The notes beneath the pieces were generated by a model. That model did no database searches. It saw nothing but the letters and a program-made list of their open reading frames with translations, and was not told where the DNA came from. From NCBI GenBank assembly GCA_947595585.1, contig CANQET010000012.1:1-60879 (forward strand): 60,879 nt of DNA, read 5' to 3'. Origin of the DNA: an uncultured Clostridia bacterium (GTDB lineage Bacteria; Bacillota; Clostridia; Christensenellales; Borkfalkiaceae). Shown here one piece after another: positions 15,830 through 24,446 of the stretch. The translations under genes and the position numbers were made by a program. Numbering within the stretch: position 1 is the stretch's first letter; each line of letters starts with the position of its first letter.

Positions 15830-18406
15830 TCACTCCGCAATGATTTGCGATCCGTGCTTTTCGGTCGCCTTCTTCACAGAAAGTTTCCGTTCGATCCTAT
15901 GTTTCAATTCCTCGACATGCGAGATGATGCCGATCGTGAAATTGCTGCTCTTGAGCTTCTCGAGGCTGTCCATCACGGTATCGACGAGCCGCTCATCGAG
16001 GGTGCCGAAGCCCTCATCGAGGAAGAAAAATTCGATGGGACGAAGCGAGCGTGCGCAGATCTCGGCGCCGAGCTCGAGCGCAAGGGAGAGCGAAACGAGG
16101 AAGGTCTCGCCGCCCGAAAGCGTATGTACGCCGCGGAGCGCCCCGCCGTTGAAGTTGTCCCCCACAAAAAATCCGCCGTCGTAGCGCAGGAAATACCGTC
16201 CGTCCGTGAGAGAGAGCAGCCGCGTGCTCGCATGGACGGCGATCGACTGAAGATGCTCCTCCGCGACGTATTCCATGAATTTGTTGCTCGAAATGAGCTC
16301 TTTGAGCTTCAAAAGCCGCTCGCGGACGACGTTGCATGCCGTATATTCGGCCTGATAAGTGCGCTTCGTCGCAAGGGCCGCTTCGTAGCGGGCAAGCTCC
16401 TGCTTCTCGACGGCAAGCTCGCCCGAAAGCTCCCGAAACGAAGTCTCCGCCGCCTGCAGTGCCGTACGCGCCCCCTCGAGAAGCTCCGGGGTGAGATCGG
16501 AAAAATCTTCCCCGCCGAATTCCGAAAGACGCGCCTCGGCCGCCGAATATGCCGTACGATAGGCCGTGCAGCGCTCCTGCGCCGCCTCTGCCTCGCCGAA
16601 TTTTTCGATGAGCGACGAAGCCTCCTCGGCCGCCGTAAATCCCCCCGCGGAGAGCGCCGTGCGGTACTTCTGTACGCCCGCTTCATAGCTCTCCTGCACG
16701 GCGGAACATCTCGCCTCGGCCTTCAGTAGTTCGGCCTGTGCGCGGTTATCCTCCTCGGCACAGCGCTGCCGCCGTTCCCCCTTCTGCTTCTTCTCGGCAC
16801 GGAGGGCGGCCAAGGCAGCCTCGGCGCCCGCGGGGATCTCGGGGATCTTCGCAAGCTCCTCTTCACAGGCCGCAAGCTCTGCCTTACGGCGGGAAAATTC
16901 GCTTGCGAGCTGGGAGAGGCGGTTGACGTGGATATCATAGCGGCTCTTCTGCCGTTCGAGGTTGACGCGGGCGGCGTTGAGCGCTTCCCGCTTCTTTTCT
17001 ACAGCTTCGAAGTCCTTCCTTAGGGCGGAGAATTCCACTTGCTCTCCGCTTGCGCGGGTGTTGTATTTTTCGATGAGCGGAGAAGTATCCTCCGCGATCT
17101 CGGGATATTTTTCGGTGAGAGACGTGAGCTCCTTCGAGAAGGCCGCATACTCTTCCCGTTCCAGAAAGCCCATGCCGTGCGTTTCGGCGTAGGCGAAGAA
17201 GTCCCCCGTGCCGAGGTCGGAAAGCAAATTGTCGAGCTCGGCCTTTTGGGCGTCGTAGGAAAAATCCGCATAGAGTTTGCTCTCTTCGCGCGTATCTGCG
17301 GCAATGCGGGTAAGTTCCTGCTCGATCCTGCGATGCGTTCCTTCGAGCGCTCTTCGTGCCGCCGCCTGCGCACAGATGCCCGTAAGGCGGTCGATCTCGG
17401 CGTCGGCTGCGGCTTCATCCCATTCGGAGGCCGAAAGCAAGGCCGCACGTGCGCTTTCCGCGATTTGCTTCGCGGCATCCGCCCGCGTACGGGCCTCTCG
17501 GAGGGCCGCAGAGAGCGCGTTCCCCTCCCGCACGGCTTCGACGACCGCGGTCGCCTGCTCGAGCCGCTTCAATTCGCGCTCGAGCGCCGCCATCTCCTCG
17601 CGGCGGGCTTCCAACGCGGAAAATCTCTGTTTTGCGGCCTCGAATTCGATGCGGCGGGCTTCACGGGCGGAGAGCGCCTTCTCCTCCGTGCGCATCCGCA
17701 CAAGTTCGGCGTTTGCGGCATCGAGGGCGGCCGCCTTCGCCTTCAATGCGGACTTGCGCTCCCCGAACCCCGCTTCGGTGTACGCCTCATAGGGCTCGAG
17801 CTTGGTCTTCGCCGCGACATAAGAGCGATCGACTTCGGTATAGCGGCCGTTGACCTTCTTCACGAGCTGTTCGCCGTATTGTTCGAGCCCGAAAAGACGG
17901 GCGATGAGCTTGAGCCGCTCCGCCTTGGCCGATTTGATGAAGCGGGCGAATTCCCCTTGCGGGAGGGCGATACAGCGTTCGAAATCCCCCTGTTCGAGCC
18001 CGACGATGCGCAAAATGAGCGCCTTGCACTCACGGACGCCGTCTGCAAGCACGGCGAGACGGTCGTCGATCCGTTCATAAACGCGCACGCTCTGCTGGGC
18101 GTTTTTGCGTTTGAGTTCGCGCTCCACGCGGAAGATACGGCGCCTGCCTTCGAAGACGATCTCAAACTCGAACTTCACATAGGCGCTGTCTTTGGCGTAA
18201 TGGATGATATCGGCGATACTCCCGCTGCGGGCGCGGAGCACTTCGCCGTAGAGTGCAAAGCCGAGACAATCCAAAATGGTGCTCTTGCCCGAACCCGTAT
18301 CTCCGAAGATGCCGAAGATGCCGTATTCGAGGAGCAAGGAAAAATCGATGGAAGCGGGTTCGGAGAAGGAATTGATCCCGCAGAATTCAAGATAGCGCGG
18401 CTTCAT
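15830..18406 (-). CDS. sbcC: Exonuclease subunit SbcC, short, no zinc-hook motif
   Basis: The predicted protein has 858 residues. The N-terminal ATPase lobe has Walker A FGDTGSGKST, and the C-terminal lobe has the signature LSGGETFLVSLSLALELG and Walker B FFFLDEGFGTLDE. Between them runs a long Ala/Glu/Arg-rich coiled coil. Well-known SbcC/Rad50 proteins have a CxxC zinc hook at the coil tip; no CxxC is present anywhere here, and the protein is shorter than the usual 1000 or more. With SbcD it forms the nuclease that opens DNA hairpins and processes ends. Its ATG overlaps the sbcD stop (ATGA). Confidence 0.92.
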   Translation of the reverse strand: MKPRYLEFCGINSFSEPASIDFSLLLEYGIFGIFGDTGSGKSTILDCLGFALYGEVLRARSGSIADIIHYAKDSAYVKFEFEIVFEGRRRIFRVERELKRKNAQQSVRVYERIDDRLAVLADGVRECKALILRIVGLEQGDFERCIALPQGEFARFIKSAKAERLKLIARLFGLEQYGEQLVKKVNGRYTEVDRSYVAAKTKLEPYEAYTEAGFGERKSALKAKAAALDAANAELVRMRTEEKALSAREARRIEFEAAKQRFSALEARREEMAALERELKRLEQATAVVEAVREGNALSAALREARTRADAAKQIAESARAALLSASEWDEAAADAEIDRLTGICAQAAARRALEGTHRRIEQELTRIAADTREESKLYADFSYDAQKAELDNLLSDLGTGDFFAYAETHGMGFLEREEYAAFSKELTSLTEKYPEIAEDTSPLIEKYNTRASGEQVEFSALRKDFEAVEKKREALNAARVNLERQKSRYDIHVNRLSQLASEFSRRKAELAACEEELAKIPEIPAGAEAALAALRAEKKQKGERRQRCAEEDNRAQAELLKAEARCSAVQESYEAGVQKYRTALSAGGFTAAEEASSLIEKFGEAEAAQERCTAYRTAYSAAEARLSEFGGEDFSDLTPELLEGARTALQAAETSFRELSGELAVEKQELARYEAALATKRTYQAEYTACNVVRERLLKLKELISSNKFMEYVAEEHLQSIAVHASTRLLSLTDGRYFLRYDGGFFVGDNFNGGALRGVHTLSGGETFLVSLSLALELGAEICARSLRPIEFFFLDEGFGTLDERLVDTVMDSLEKLKSSNFTIGIISHVEELKHRIERKLSVKKATEKHGSQIIAE

Positions 18407-19551
18407 TCGTCTGCCTCCCCCAAGATCTCCAGAAACAGTTCTTTGAGCTCGGGCGCAGGGTCCTCGGGATAACGCGAACGGTAATACTGCGTGAAGAGCT
18501 CCTCCGCGCTCATCTCGGAGCGCCGCACGAGCTCGGTCTGCGCTTCGGTATTCAAGACGACTTTGAGCGAGACGAGCCCCTCGTTCGCCGCACTGAGCTC
18601 CGCGGTCTCCGTCGCCGTGAGGGGCGAAGTAAGATGCAGGGTGAGTTCGACGAATTTTCCGGGATTCTTGCCGAGGATGAGAAGGGCGTCCGCAAGCGAA
18701 TTGGCCTCGAGGCGGACGAGCTTCTTGCCGCGCGTGAGCATGATCTCCTCGGGCGGCGACACGCTCTTTCCGTGCGTCTCGAAGAGAAGCACGCACTTTT
18801 CGGTGTTGGCTTCGTCGAAGGAATACTGCAGCGGAGCGCCGCTGTAGTGGATGTTGCCGCGGATGGTCTGCCTGCGGTGCAGATGCCCGAGGGCGACGTA
18901 CCCCTCTTCGGGGAAGTTCTCCACGGGGACCGCACGTGCGCCACCGAGATCGATCGCGCGCTCGCTTTCGGAGACCCGCCCGCCCGTCACGAAGAGATGG
19001 GAGAGCAGGATATGTGCCGCGGCGCCGTCGTAGTGAGAATCGCCGGCGTCGATCCAACGCTTTGTCTTTTCGGCGTAGCTCTCCTCCGTCTTGTCCTCTT
19101 TGAGGCGTGCCTCGTTGGGATAGGGCAAGACGTTGATGTAGACCCGCTCCCCCGCCCGGTTTTCGAGGAGCAGGAAGTTCTCCCCCGAGTCTGCGACAAA
19201 CACAGGCCGATCTTTCCCCGTCTCGGGGATGCCACGCCCGAAGATGTAGACCCCTTCCTCGGCCGCGATGGGAGCGGCGGCGGCGAGACGGACCCCGTCG
19301 TCGTGATTTCCGCTGATGACGACGACCGCCCGCCCCACGGCAAGGCGCTTCACCGCACGGAAAAAGACTTCCTCGGCCTCTGCGGGAGGAAGGTAGGTAT
19401 CGAACACATCCCCGGCGACAAGCACGACTTCGACTTGTCTCTCTTCGCAGATCCCCGCGATCTCGTCGAGGATCTCGATCTGTTCGGGAAGACGTTCGCG
19501 CTCGACGAGGCGCTTCCCGAGATGCCAATCGGATGTATGCAGGATCTTCAT
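18403..19551 (-). CDS. sbcD: Exonuclease subunit SbcD
   Basis: The predicted protein has 382 residues. Mre11-type phosphoesterase motifs are clear: ILHTSDWHLGK, VVLVAGDVFDTYLPP, VVISGNHDDGVRL, and the later VALGHLHRRQ. It is the nuclease subunit of SbcCD. The ATG at 19551 is the family start. Upstream on the minus strand are TTGCTT and TATAAT 17 bp apart (19625-19653), overlapping the promoter of the divergent DnaD-like gene. Confidence 0.95.
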   Translation of the reverse strand: MKILHTSDWHLGKRLVERERLPEQIEILDEIAGICEERQVEVVLVAGDVFDTYLPPAEAEEVFFRAVKRLAVGRAVVVISGNHDDGVRLAAAAPIAAEEGVYIFGRGIPETGKDRPVFVADSGENFLLLENRAGERVYINVLPYPNEARLKEDKTEESYAEKTKRWIDAGDSHYDGAAAHILLSHLFVTGGRVSESERAIDLGGARAVPVENFPEEGYVALGHLHRRQTIRGNIHYSGAPLQYSFDEANTEKCVLLFETHGKSVSPPEEIMLTRGKKLVRLEANSLADALLILGKNPGKFVELTLHLTSPLTATETAELSAANEGLVSLKVVLNTEAQTELVRRSEMSAEELFTQYYRSRYPEDPAPELKELFLEILGEADE

Positions 19552-19596
19552 TTCACACTCTTTGCCGAAAAATTTTCCGTCCGCCGCGAAATCACT

Positions 19597-19653
19597 TTGC
19601 AATTTTTCGCGGCTGTGCTATACTATTATACACTTACTTCTCGGAAAAAGCAA
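19597..19653. promoter_or_regulatory. Overlapping divergent promoters, sbcD and DnaD-like gene
   Basis: Plus strand: TTGCAA (19597-19602), 16 bp, TATACT (19619-19624), leading to the gene at 19704. Minus strand: TTGCTT (19648-19653), 17 bp, TATAAT (19625-19630), leading to sbcD. The two -10 boxes touch, so RNA polymerase cannot occupy both at once. A palindrome with arms CCGCGAAA and TTTCGCGG covers part of the sbcD leader. Confidence 0.6.
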
Positions 19654-19703
19654 GTATTGAAGGGATTTTTCGGAAAAAAGCAGAGGAAAAATCGGAGGAA
19701 ATT

Positions 19704-21407
19704 ATGTCGTTCAGCTCCTTCTCCAAGGATTTCGCGGAAAATGCGTTTACGAGCGTCGAAAACCGCTTCATCGAAAAATATCTGCCCGAAGCGGAAGGCG
19801 ATGCCGTTCGCGTCTATCTCTATGGGCTGTATCTTTGCGGAAGCGGTAAGGATCTCGACGGCGAACATGCGGCGCAGCTGCTCGGCATCCCCTATGCACG
19901 CCTTGCGGAGTACTTCGATTTCTGGGAAGAATGCGGGCTCGTGCAGGTCCTCTCGCGGTCTCCGCTCTATGTCGAATATCTGCCCGTCAGCGCCGCCGTG
20001 GGCAAACCCAAGCCCATGCGCCCAGAAAAGTATGCGGAGTTCAACCGCGAACTCTTCGCCCTCCTGCAGCGGGCGGGCAAGGACCTCAAGCCCTACGAAC
20101 AGCAGCGGATCCTCGAATTTTTGGAAAACGGCCCCATGCAGCAGCAGGCGTTCTTGCTCGTCGTCGCCTACTACGCCAACCGTGAGGGCGCCAAACTTTC
20201 GGTGACACATATCCTCAATGCGGCCAACAAACTTGTCCGCGAGCACAAGTATACATATGAGCAAGTGGAGAGCGAATACGCCGATTTCCACAGGCACGAG
20301 GCAGAGCTTCTCAAGCTCTTCCCCCTCCTCGGCATCTACAGAAAGCCGCAGGACAGCGACTACGCCCTCCTCGCAAAGTGGCAGGAGGCGGGCGTCGAGG
20401 CGGGCGCCGTCTTTGCCTGTGCCGAAGCGCTCAAAAAGGGCACGATGGCGACCCTCGATCAGCTCGTCGGCGAACTCATCGCAAAGGGTGTGGCTTCGGA
20501 GCAGGCCGCAAAAGCCTACCTCGCCCGCCGTGCAAAACGCGCCGAGCTCGTGTTCGCCGTCGCACGGAAGTTGGGCGTAAAAGTGCAAAATCCCCGCCCG
20601 TACGTCGAAGAATACGCCGAAAAATGGGAAAAACTCGGCTTTTCGGAGGGGAGCGTACTCGCGCTTTCCGCCCTCGGACTGCATCTCGGGTACGACTTCG
20701 CCGCCCTCGATACCTGCATCGCCGCGCTCGCCGCGGGCGGATGTACGGAGGAGGAGAAGGTCAAGGCGTACTGCGAAGGGCGGGAAAAACTGCTCAAGCT
20801 CCTCGGGCGCATCCAAGCTGCGTGCGGCGTCGTAAAACAATCCGAAGCCACCCTCAACATGGTCGCGACGTGGAAGGCATGGGGCTTCTCCGACGCCATG
20901 ATCCTCGAGGCGGCAAAGCGGAGTTTCGGCGCCGCATCCCCCCTCCCCTATATGAATAAACTGCTCTCGGAGTGGCAGCGCGGCGGGGTGACGACAATAG
21001 ACGCCATCCCCGAGGAAGGCAAGCCGCAGCGGAGGGAATTCCGCAGCGAGACAGCCGTCGCCGCGGATGCGCGGAGCGACCGCGAACGCTACTATGCGGC
21101 GCTTCGCGAGAAGGCACAGCGGCGGGTCGACCGAGCGCTCTCCATCGCCGAAAAGGATGAAGGGTTCCGCACGGCAAGCGCCGCCCTCTCCAAGGGCGAA
21201 CTCGAGCTCGCCAAGGCCGAAGTCTATCACCCCGAACAGCTTTCCGAGATCTCTTCCCGCGTGGAAGAAGCGCGGAAAAAACGGGCGGAAGCTCTCTCCC
21301 GCCTCAAGCTCTCGGAGCGCGATTTCGTCCCTAAATTCACCTGTCGGAAGTGCTCGGATACGGGCTATCTTCCCGACGGCAGGATGTGCGATTGCTATCC
21401 CGGTTGA
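19704..21407 (+). CDS. dnaD: DnaD-like replication protein with C-terminal loader-type zinc domain
   Basis: The predicted protein has 567 residues. Its start follows ATCGGAGGAA. Residues up to about 120 form a winged-helix-like N-terminal region (AAQLLGIPYARLAEYFDFWEECGLV). Two DnaD/DnaB2-type helical repeats follow, the second ending in ATWKAWGFSDAMILEAAKRS. The last hundred residues differ: a charged helical segment ends in CRKCSDTGYLPDGRMCDC (Cys 547, 550, 562, 564). That pattern is typical of the N-terminal zinc domain of DnaC/DnaI-type helicase loaders, yet the protein stops there and no AAA+ domain follows. It probably helps load DnaB at the origin or at restart sites. The fusion reading is my inference. 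Confidence 0.85.
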   Translation: MSFSSFSKDFAENAFTSVENRFIEKYLPEAEGDAVRVYLYGLYLCGSGKDLDGEHAAQLLGIPYARLAEYFDFWEECGLVQVLSRSPLYVEYLPVSAAVGKPKPMRPEKYAEFNRELFALLQRAGKDLKPYEQQRILEFLENGPMQQQAFLLVVAYYANREGAKLSVTHILNAANKLVREHKYTYEQVESEYADFHRHEAELLKLFPLLGIYRKPQDSDYALLAKWQEAGVEAGAVFACAEALKKGTMATLDQLVGELIAKGVASEQAAKAYLARRAKRAELVFAVARKLGVKVQNPRPYVEEYAEKWEKLGFSEGSVLALSALGLHLGYDFAALDTCIAALAAGGCTEEEKVKAYCEGREKLLKLLGRIQAACGVVKQSEATLNMVATWKAWGFSDAMILEAAKRSFGAASPLPYMNKLLSEWQRGGVTTIDAIPEEGKPQRREFRSETAVAADARSDRERYYAALREKAQRRVDRALSIAEKDEGFRTASAALSKGELELAKAEVYHPEQLSEISSRVEEARKKRAEALSRLKLSERDFVPKFTCRKCSDTGYLPDGRMCDCYPG

Positions 21408-21441
21408 GAAATTTCTTCGCGCTAACGCAAAAACACTTCAA

Positions 21442-21468
21442 GATCGCAGGGGACTGCGGTCTTTTTTT
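21442..21468 (+). terminator. Terminator after the DnaD-like gene
   Basis: GATCGCAG and CTGCGGTC pair around GGGA and are followed by seven T. It separates the DnaD-like gene from the next regulator. Confidence 0.85.
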
Positions 21469-21520
21469 GTGATTTTTGGGCCGAAAACCGAAGTTCTACT
21501 TTCGTTCGATAGCGCGATCC

Positions 21521-21549
21521 TTGCAATTTCGGGCGCAATATGTTATCAT
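21521..21549 (+). promoter_or_regulatory. Promoter of the XRE membrane regulator
   Basis: TTGCAA (21521-21526) and TATCAT (21544-21549) are 17 bp apart, 20 bp before the ATG at 21570. Confidence 0.6.
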
Positions 21550-21569
21550 ACGAGGCGATCGGAGGCATC

Positions 21570-22772
21570 ATGAACGACTACGATTTCGGCAACTTCATCT
21601 ACACGCTCCGCACAGAGAAGGGCCTCTCCCAGAGCGAGCTCGGGCGGCTTTGCGGCGTCTCCAACAAGGCGGTAAGCAAATGGGAGATGGGCGCCGCCAA
21701 GCCCCGTCCCGAAAAACTTGCAAAACTTGCGGAGATCTTCGGCGTCACCATCGAAGAACTGCTCCGCGGCAAACGAAAAGAAGCGACAGAGAAGAAGGCG
21801 GCGGAAGACAGCGAAGAGATCGCCTTTGCGATCGACGTCTTGATCCTCGAATACAGACGGGCAAAACTTTGGCTCATCGCGGGCATCCTCCTGTTCTTCG
21901 GTGCTCCCCTCTGCATGCTGATCGTCCTCTTTGCCGCCTACTGCGTGGGTGCACTCGAGAGCATATGGGCAGCCGTACTCATGGGCGTATTCATCCTCAT
22001 CCACGCCTTCGGAGAGGCGGCAACCATCGTCTCCGCCGTCCTCATGGTGAAGCGCAAACGCATGCTGTATGCGAGTTTCCCGCGGCGCAGAGAGGAAGTT
22101 TCGGCGCGTTCGCACACCGTTCCTCCCGCAAAAAAACGGGGAAAATTGGGGCTCTTCGTGCTCCTCGGCTATCTTACCGTGTTGATCGCGCTCGCCGTGA
22201 CCTTAAGCGCTACGAAAATCATCGAAGGCGGTGCGGCGGCGTATATCATCTGCGGCGGGGCGCTTGCATTCGGGCTGGGAAACATGCTCTTCACGCAGCT
22301 TTGGCTCAGGCGGGTCAACAACGAAGCAAATGCGAGGCAATACGAAAAAGCAGTAAAAGATGGAAAATTTCTGCTCGAAATGTGGCTTCCAGACGGCCGA
22401 GCCCCCATCTGCGACGCGCTTCGTCTCTGCATCGCCGTCGCCTATTTCGGGCTATATGACGACGCGCAGTTTTGCGACTATTTGGGCGAGATCACCGTGA
22501 AAGCGTATCTTCCCGCAAAAAGTTACTATACGTGCATCGCGCTCCTTTATAGAGGCGACAAAGCGGGCTTCAAACACGAATATGAGGAAGTGTTTCTGCC
22601 TCTGAAAGATGAGAAGCGGGCGGCGCGGACTGCCGCCTACTACGAGGCGCCCCTTCGCCGCTTCTTCGAGCTTGCACAGCATCCGACGAAAGAAGGGAAG
22701 GAAAAGCTCATCTCGATGCTCTCGAATCCCCGGACCCGCGAGATCGCGGAGCGGATGGCGGAAGAAGGATAA
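21570..22772 (+). CDS. XRE-family regulator with membrane domain
   Basis: The predicted protein has 400 residues. Residues 9-64 are a Cro/C1-type helix-turn-helix (LSQSELGRLCGVSNKAVSKWE). Four hydrophobic helices follow (about 99-123, 133-160, 192-214, 222-246), and the last 150 residues are soluble and not recognised. Such proteins are presumed membrane-bound DNA-binding sensors; the signal is unknown. GGAGG lies just before the ATG at 21570. It is transcribed alone, between terminators at 21442 and 22854. Confidence 0.82.
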   Translation: MNDYDFGNFIYTLRTEKGLSQSELGRLCGVSNKAVSKWEMGAAKPRPEKLAKLAEIFGVTIEELLRGKRKEATEKKAAEDSEEIAFAIDVLILEYRRAKLWLIAGILLFFGAPLCMLIVLFAAYCVGALESIWAAVLMGVFILIHAFGEAATIVSAVLMVKRKRMLYASFPRRREEVSARSHTVPPAKKRGKLGLFVLLGYLTVLIALAVTLSATKIIEGGAAAYIICGGALAFGLGNMLFTQLWLRRVNNEANARQYEKAVKDGKFLLEMWLPDGRAPICDALRLCIAVAYFGLYDDAQFCDYLGEITVKAYLPAKSYYTCIALLYRGDKAGFKHEYEEVFLPLKDEKRAARTAAYYEAPLRRFFELAQHPTKEGKEKLISMLSNPRTREIAERMAEEG

Positions 22773-22853
22773 ATCGCTTCAAATATGTTGCTTTAAGACA
22801 AAAAGTAGGGTGGGAAAATAGTATTATGTCACGCATACTACTTTGCAAAATAT

Positions 22854-22893
22854 AAAAATATCGGTGCGAGATCCCCTCTGCACCGATATTTTT
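22854..22893. terminator. Bidirectional terminator between XRE regulator and ylmC
   Basis: AAAAATATCGGTGC (22854-22867) pairs with GCACCGATATTTTT (22880-22893) around a 12-nt loop. A/T tracts on both sides let it serve the two convergent genes. Confidence 0.85.
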
Positions 22894-22897
22894 CTGC

Positions 22898-23224
22898 TTA
22901 TTCGTATTCTCCGTAGTCGCGGCGGTCCCGTGAATACTGCGGGGGCTCGGAAGGTGCATCTTCCCACTTTCCCCGCTTTTTCTCGGGCTTTGGCGCCGAT
23001 TTTATTTCGACGAAGATGACGTCTACCCCGATCTTCTTCACGCAGCGAAGTTCGATGAAGAGGTCTGCCTTCCCCCAGCGAATGCCGTGCCCGCCCGGGA
23101 CGACGATGCCGAGCACTCTCCCCTCGGGCCAGCTGAAGACGATGTCGCACACCTTGCCGAGGCGTTTGCCGTCGAGAAGGTTTACAGTCTCCTTTTTGCG
23201 CAATTCCACATAACTCGTTTCCAC
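22898..23224 (-). CDS. ylmC: YlmC/YmxH family sporulation protein (PRC barrel)
   Basis: The predicted protein has 108 residues. The first 80 form a PRC-barrel (ELRKKETVNLLDGKRLGKVCDIVF) as in YlmC/YmxH, and the tail is charged and low in complexity. This family is widespread in spore formers and commonly encoded next to sigG, as here, 41 bp behind it. Its molecular function is not known. Confidence 0.88.
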   Translation of the reverse strand: METSYVELRKKETVNLLDGKRLGKVCDIVFSWPEGRVLGIVVPGGHGIRWGKADLFIELRCVKKIGVDVIFVEIKSAPKPEKKRGKWEDAPSEPPQYSRDRRDYGEYE

Positions 23225-23264
23225 ACCTTCATCGTATGCGGAATTTGTCGAAAAGTTGCCTTCG

Positions 23265-24035
23265 CTACTTAATTTCTTTCCGGACGGCGGCGAGGGCGTT
23301 CTTCTCGAGGCGGCTCACCTGCGCCTGCGAGATCCCCACTTCTGCGGAGATCTCCGTCTGCGTCTTGCCCTCGAAGTAGCGTAGACGCAAGATCTTCCTC
23401 TCCCGCTCGGTGAGGCGGTCGATCGCCTCGCGCAGGGCGACGCGCTCCGTCCAGATCTCATCGGACTGCGTCTCATCGTAGAGCTGATCGACGAGCTGCA
23501 ATGTGTCCCCCGCCTTGTTGTAGATGGGATCGTAGAGCGAGACGGGATCGGAGATGGCGTCGAGGCAGTAGACGACTTCGCGCTCCTTCACCTGCATCTC
23601 GGCGGCGATGCGCTCGATGGTCGCCTCCTCGTCGCGGGCTTCGATCCCCTCTCTTACCTTTAAGATCTTGTAGGCGGTATCGCGGATGGAGCGGGAGACG
23701 CGCAGGCTGTTCCCGTCGCGAAGGTAGCGCTTGATCTCGCCGAGGATCATCGGGACGGCGTACGTCGAAAACTTCACCCCGAATTTGAGGTCGAAGTGGT
23801 CGATGGCCTTGATGAGCCCGACGCAGCCCGCCTGAAACACGTCGTCCGCGTTGGCGTTCTTGGCCCAGAAGCGCTTGACGAGCGAGAGCACGAGCCGCAT
23901 ATTGCCGATGATGAAGCGGTCGCGCGCGGCCTTATCGCCTCCCTTGAGGCGGCGCATGAGCTCCTCATTCTCCTCGGCCGTGAGCTTGGGAAGCCCCGAA
24001 GTATCCACACCGCAAATGACAACCTTGTTGAGCAT
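23265..24035 (-). CDS. sigG: Forespore sigma factor SigG
   Basis: The predicted protein has 256 residues. It starts NKVVICGVDTSGLPKL, the conserved SigG N-terminus that includes the Gin/SpoIIAB contact region. Region 2 (RFIIGNMRLVLSLVKRF, ADDVFQAGCVGLIKAIDHFD) and region 4 (LTERERKILRLRYFEGKTQTEISAEVGISQAQVSRLEK) are complete. It drives late forespore gene expression. In many Clostridia sigG directly follows sigE; here about 1.6 kb with an alpha-galactosidase lies between. GGAGG precedes the start. Confidence 0.96.
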   Translation of the reverse strand: MLNKVVICGVDTSGLPKLTAEENEELMRRLKGGDKAARDRFIIGNMRLVLSLVKRFWAKNANADDVFQAGCVGLIKAIDHFDLKFGVKFSTYAVPMILGEIKRYLRDGNSLRVSRSIRDTAYKILKVREGIEARDEEATIERIAAEMQVKEREVVYCLDAISDPVSLYDPIYNKAGDTLQLVDQLYDETQSDEIWTERVALREAIDRLTERERKILRLRYFEGKTQTEISAEVGISQAQVSRLEKNALAAVRKEIK

Positions 24036-24213
24036 ACTGTTCCTCCTTATGTAGCCTGCTGCGGGAAAACAGTATCTGCAACTTTTTATTCGGTTATGCG
24101 GTGCGTTGCGGCTTCCATTGTACGGAAGCGGAAAGCGCAGATCTTGCGAATTTATGCCGTATTCCGTCGAAAACTATCGCATTTTTGCGCGGAAAGCCTA
24201 TTTGGATGCAAGA

Positions 24214-24238
24214 GCGCCCGTCGCGATGCGACGGGCGC
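24214..24238 (-). terminator. GC-rich hairpin behind the zinc protein gene
   Basis: GCGCCCGTCGC and GCGACGGGCGC pair perfectly around GAT. Few T follow on the minus strand, so termination may be partial. It lies between the small zinc protein gene and sigG. The rest of the 219-bp gap holds no gene I can see. Confidence 0.5.
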
Positions 24239-24254
24239 AGGCCGTATCATGTGT

Positions 24255-24446
24255 TTACAGGCGGACGAAGAGCTTACAGCCCGCCGCGAGGAATTCTTCG
24301 ATCTTCTCCTCGAGCCGTGCCTGCGTCACCCCGAGCTTTCGGGCAAGACAGCCTTTGCACAGGGGCGCTGCGGCGTTGGCGTTGAACTTTTTGTTGAGCC
24401 CGAGCTCGTTGTAGGTGAGCACGGCGCCGCATGTTCCGCAGTTCAT
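24255..24446 (-). CDS. Small zinc-ribbon protein
   Basis: The predicted protein has 63 residues. Two Cys pairs (MNCGTCGAVL and PLCKGCLARKLG) suggest one zinc site, followed by a helix (TQARLEEKIEEFLAAGCKLF). The ATG overlaps the stop of the alpha-galactosidase gene (ATGA), supporting that it is real and translationally coupled. Family not recognised with certainty; similar short UPF-type zinc proteins occur near sporulation genes. It lies between the galactosidase and sigG. Confidence 0.72.
   Translation of the reverse strand: MNCGTCGAVLTYNELGLNKKFNANAAAPLCKGCLARKLGVTQARLEEKIEEFLAAGCKLFVRL

Noticed and set aside
24036-24150. SigF/SigG promoter before sigG
   Set aside because: A GCATA suitable as a -35 exists on the minus strand, but the sequence at the right distance (CAGATACTG) is a poor -10 match, so I do not list it.
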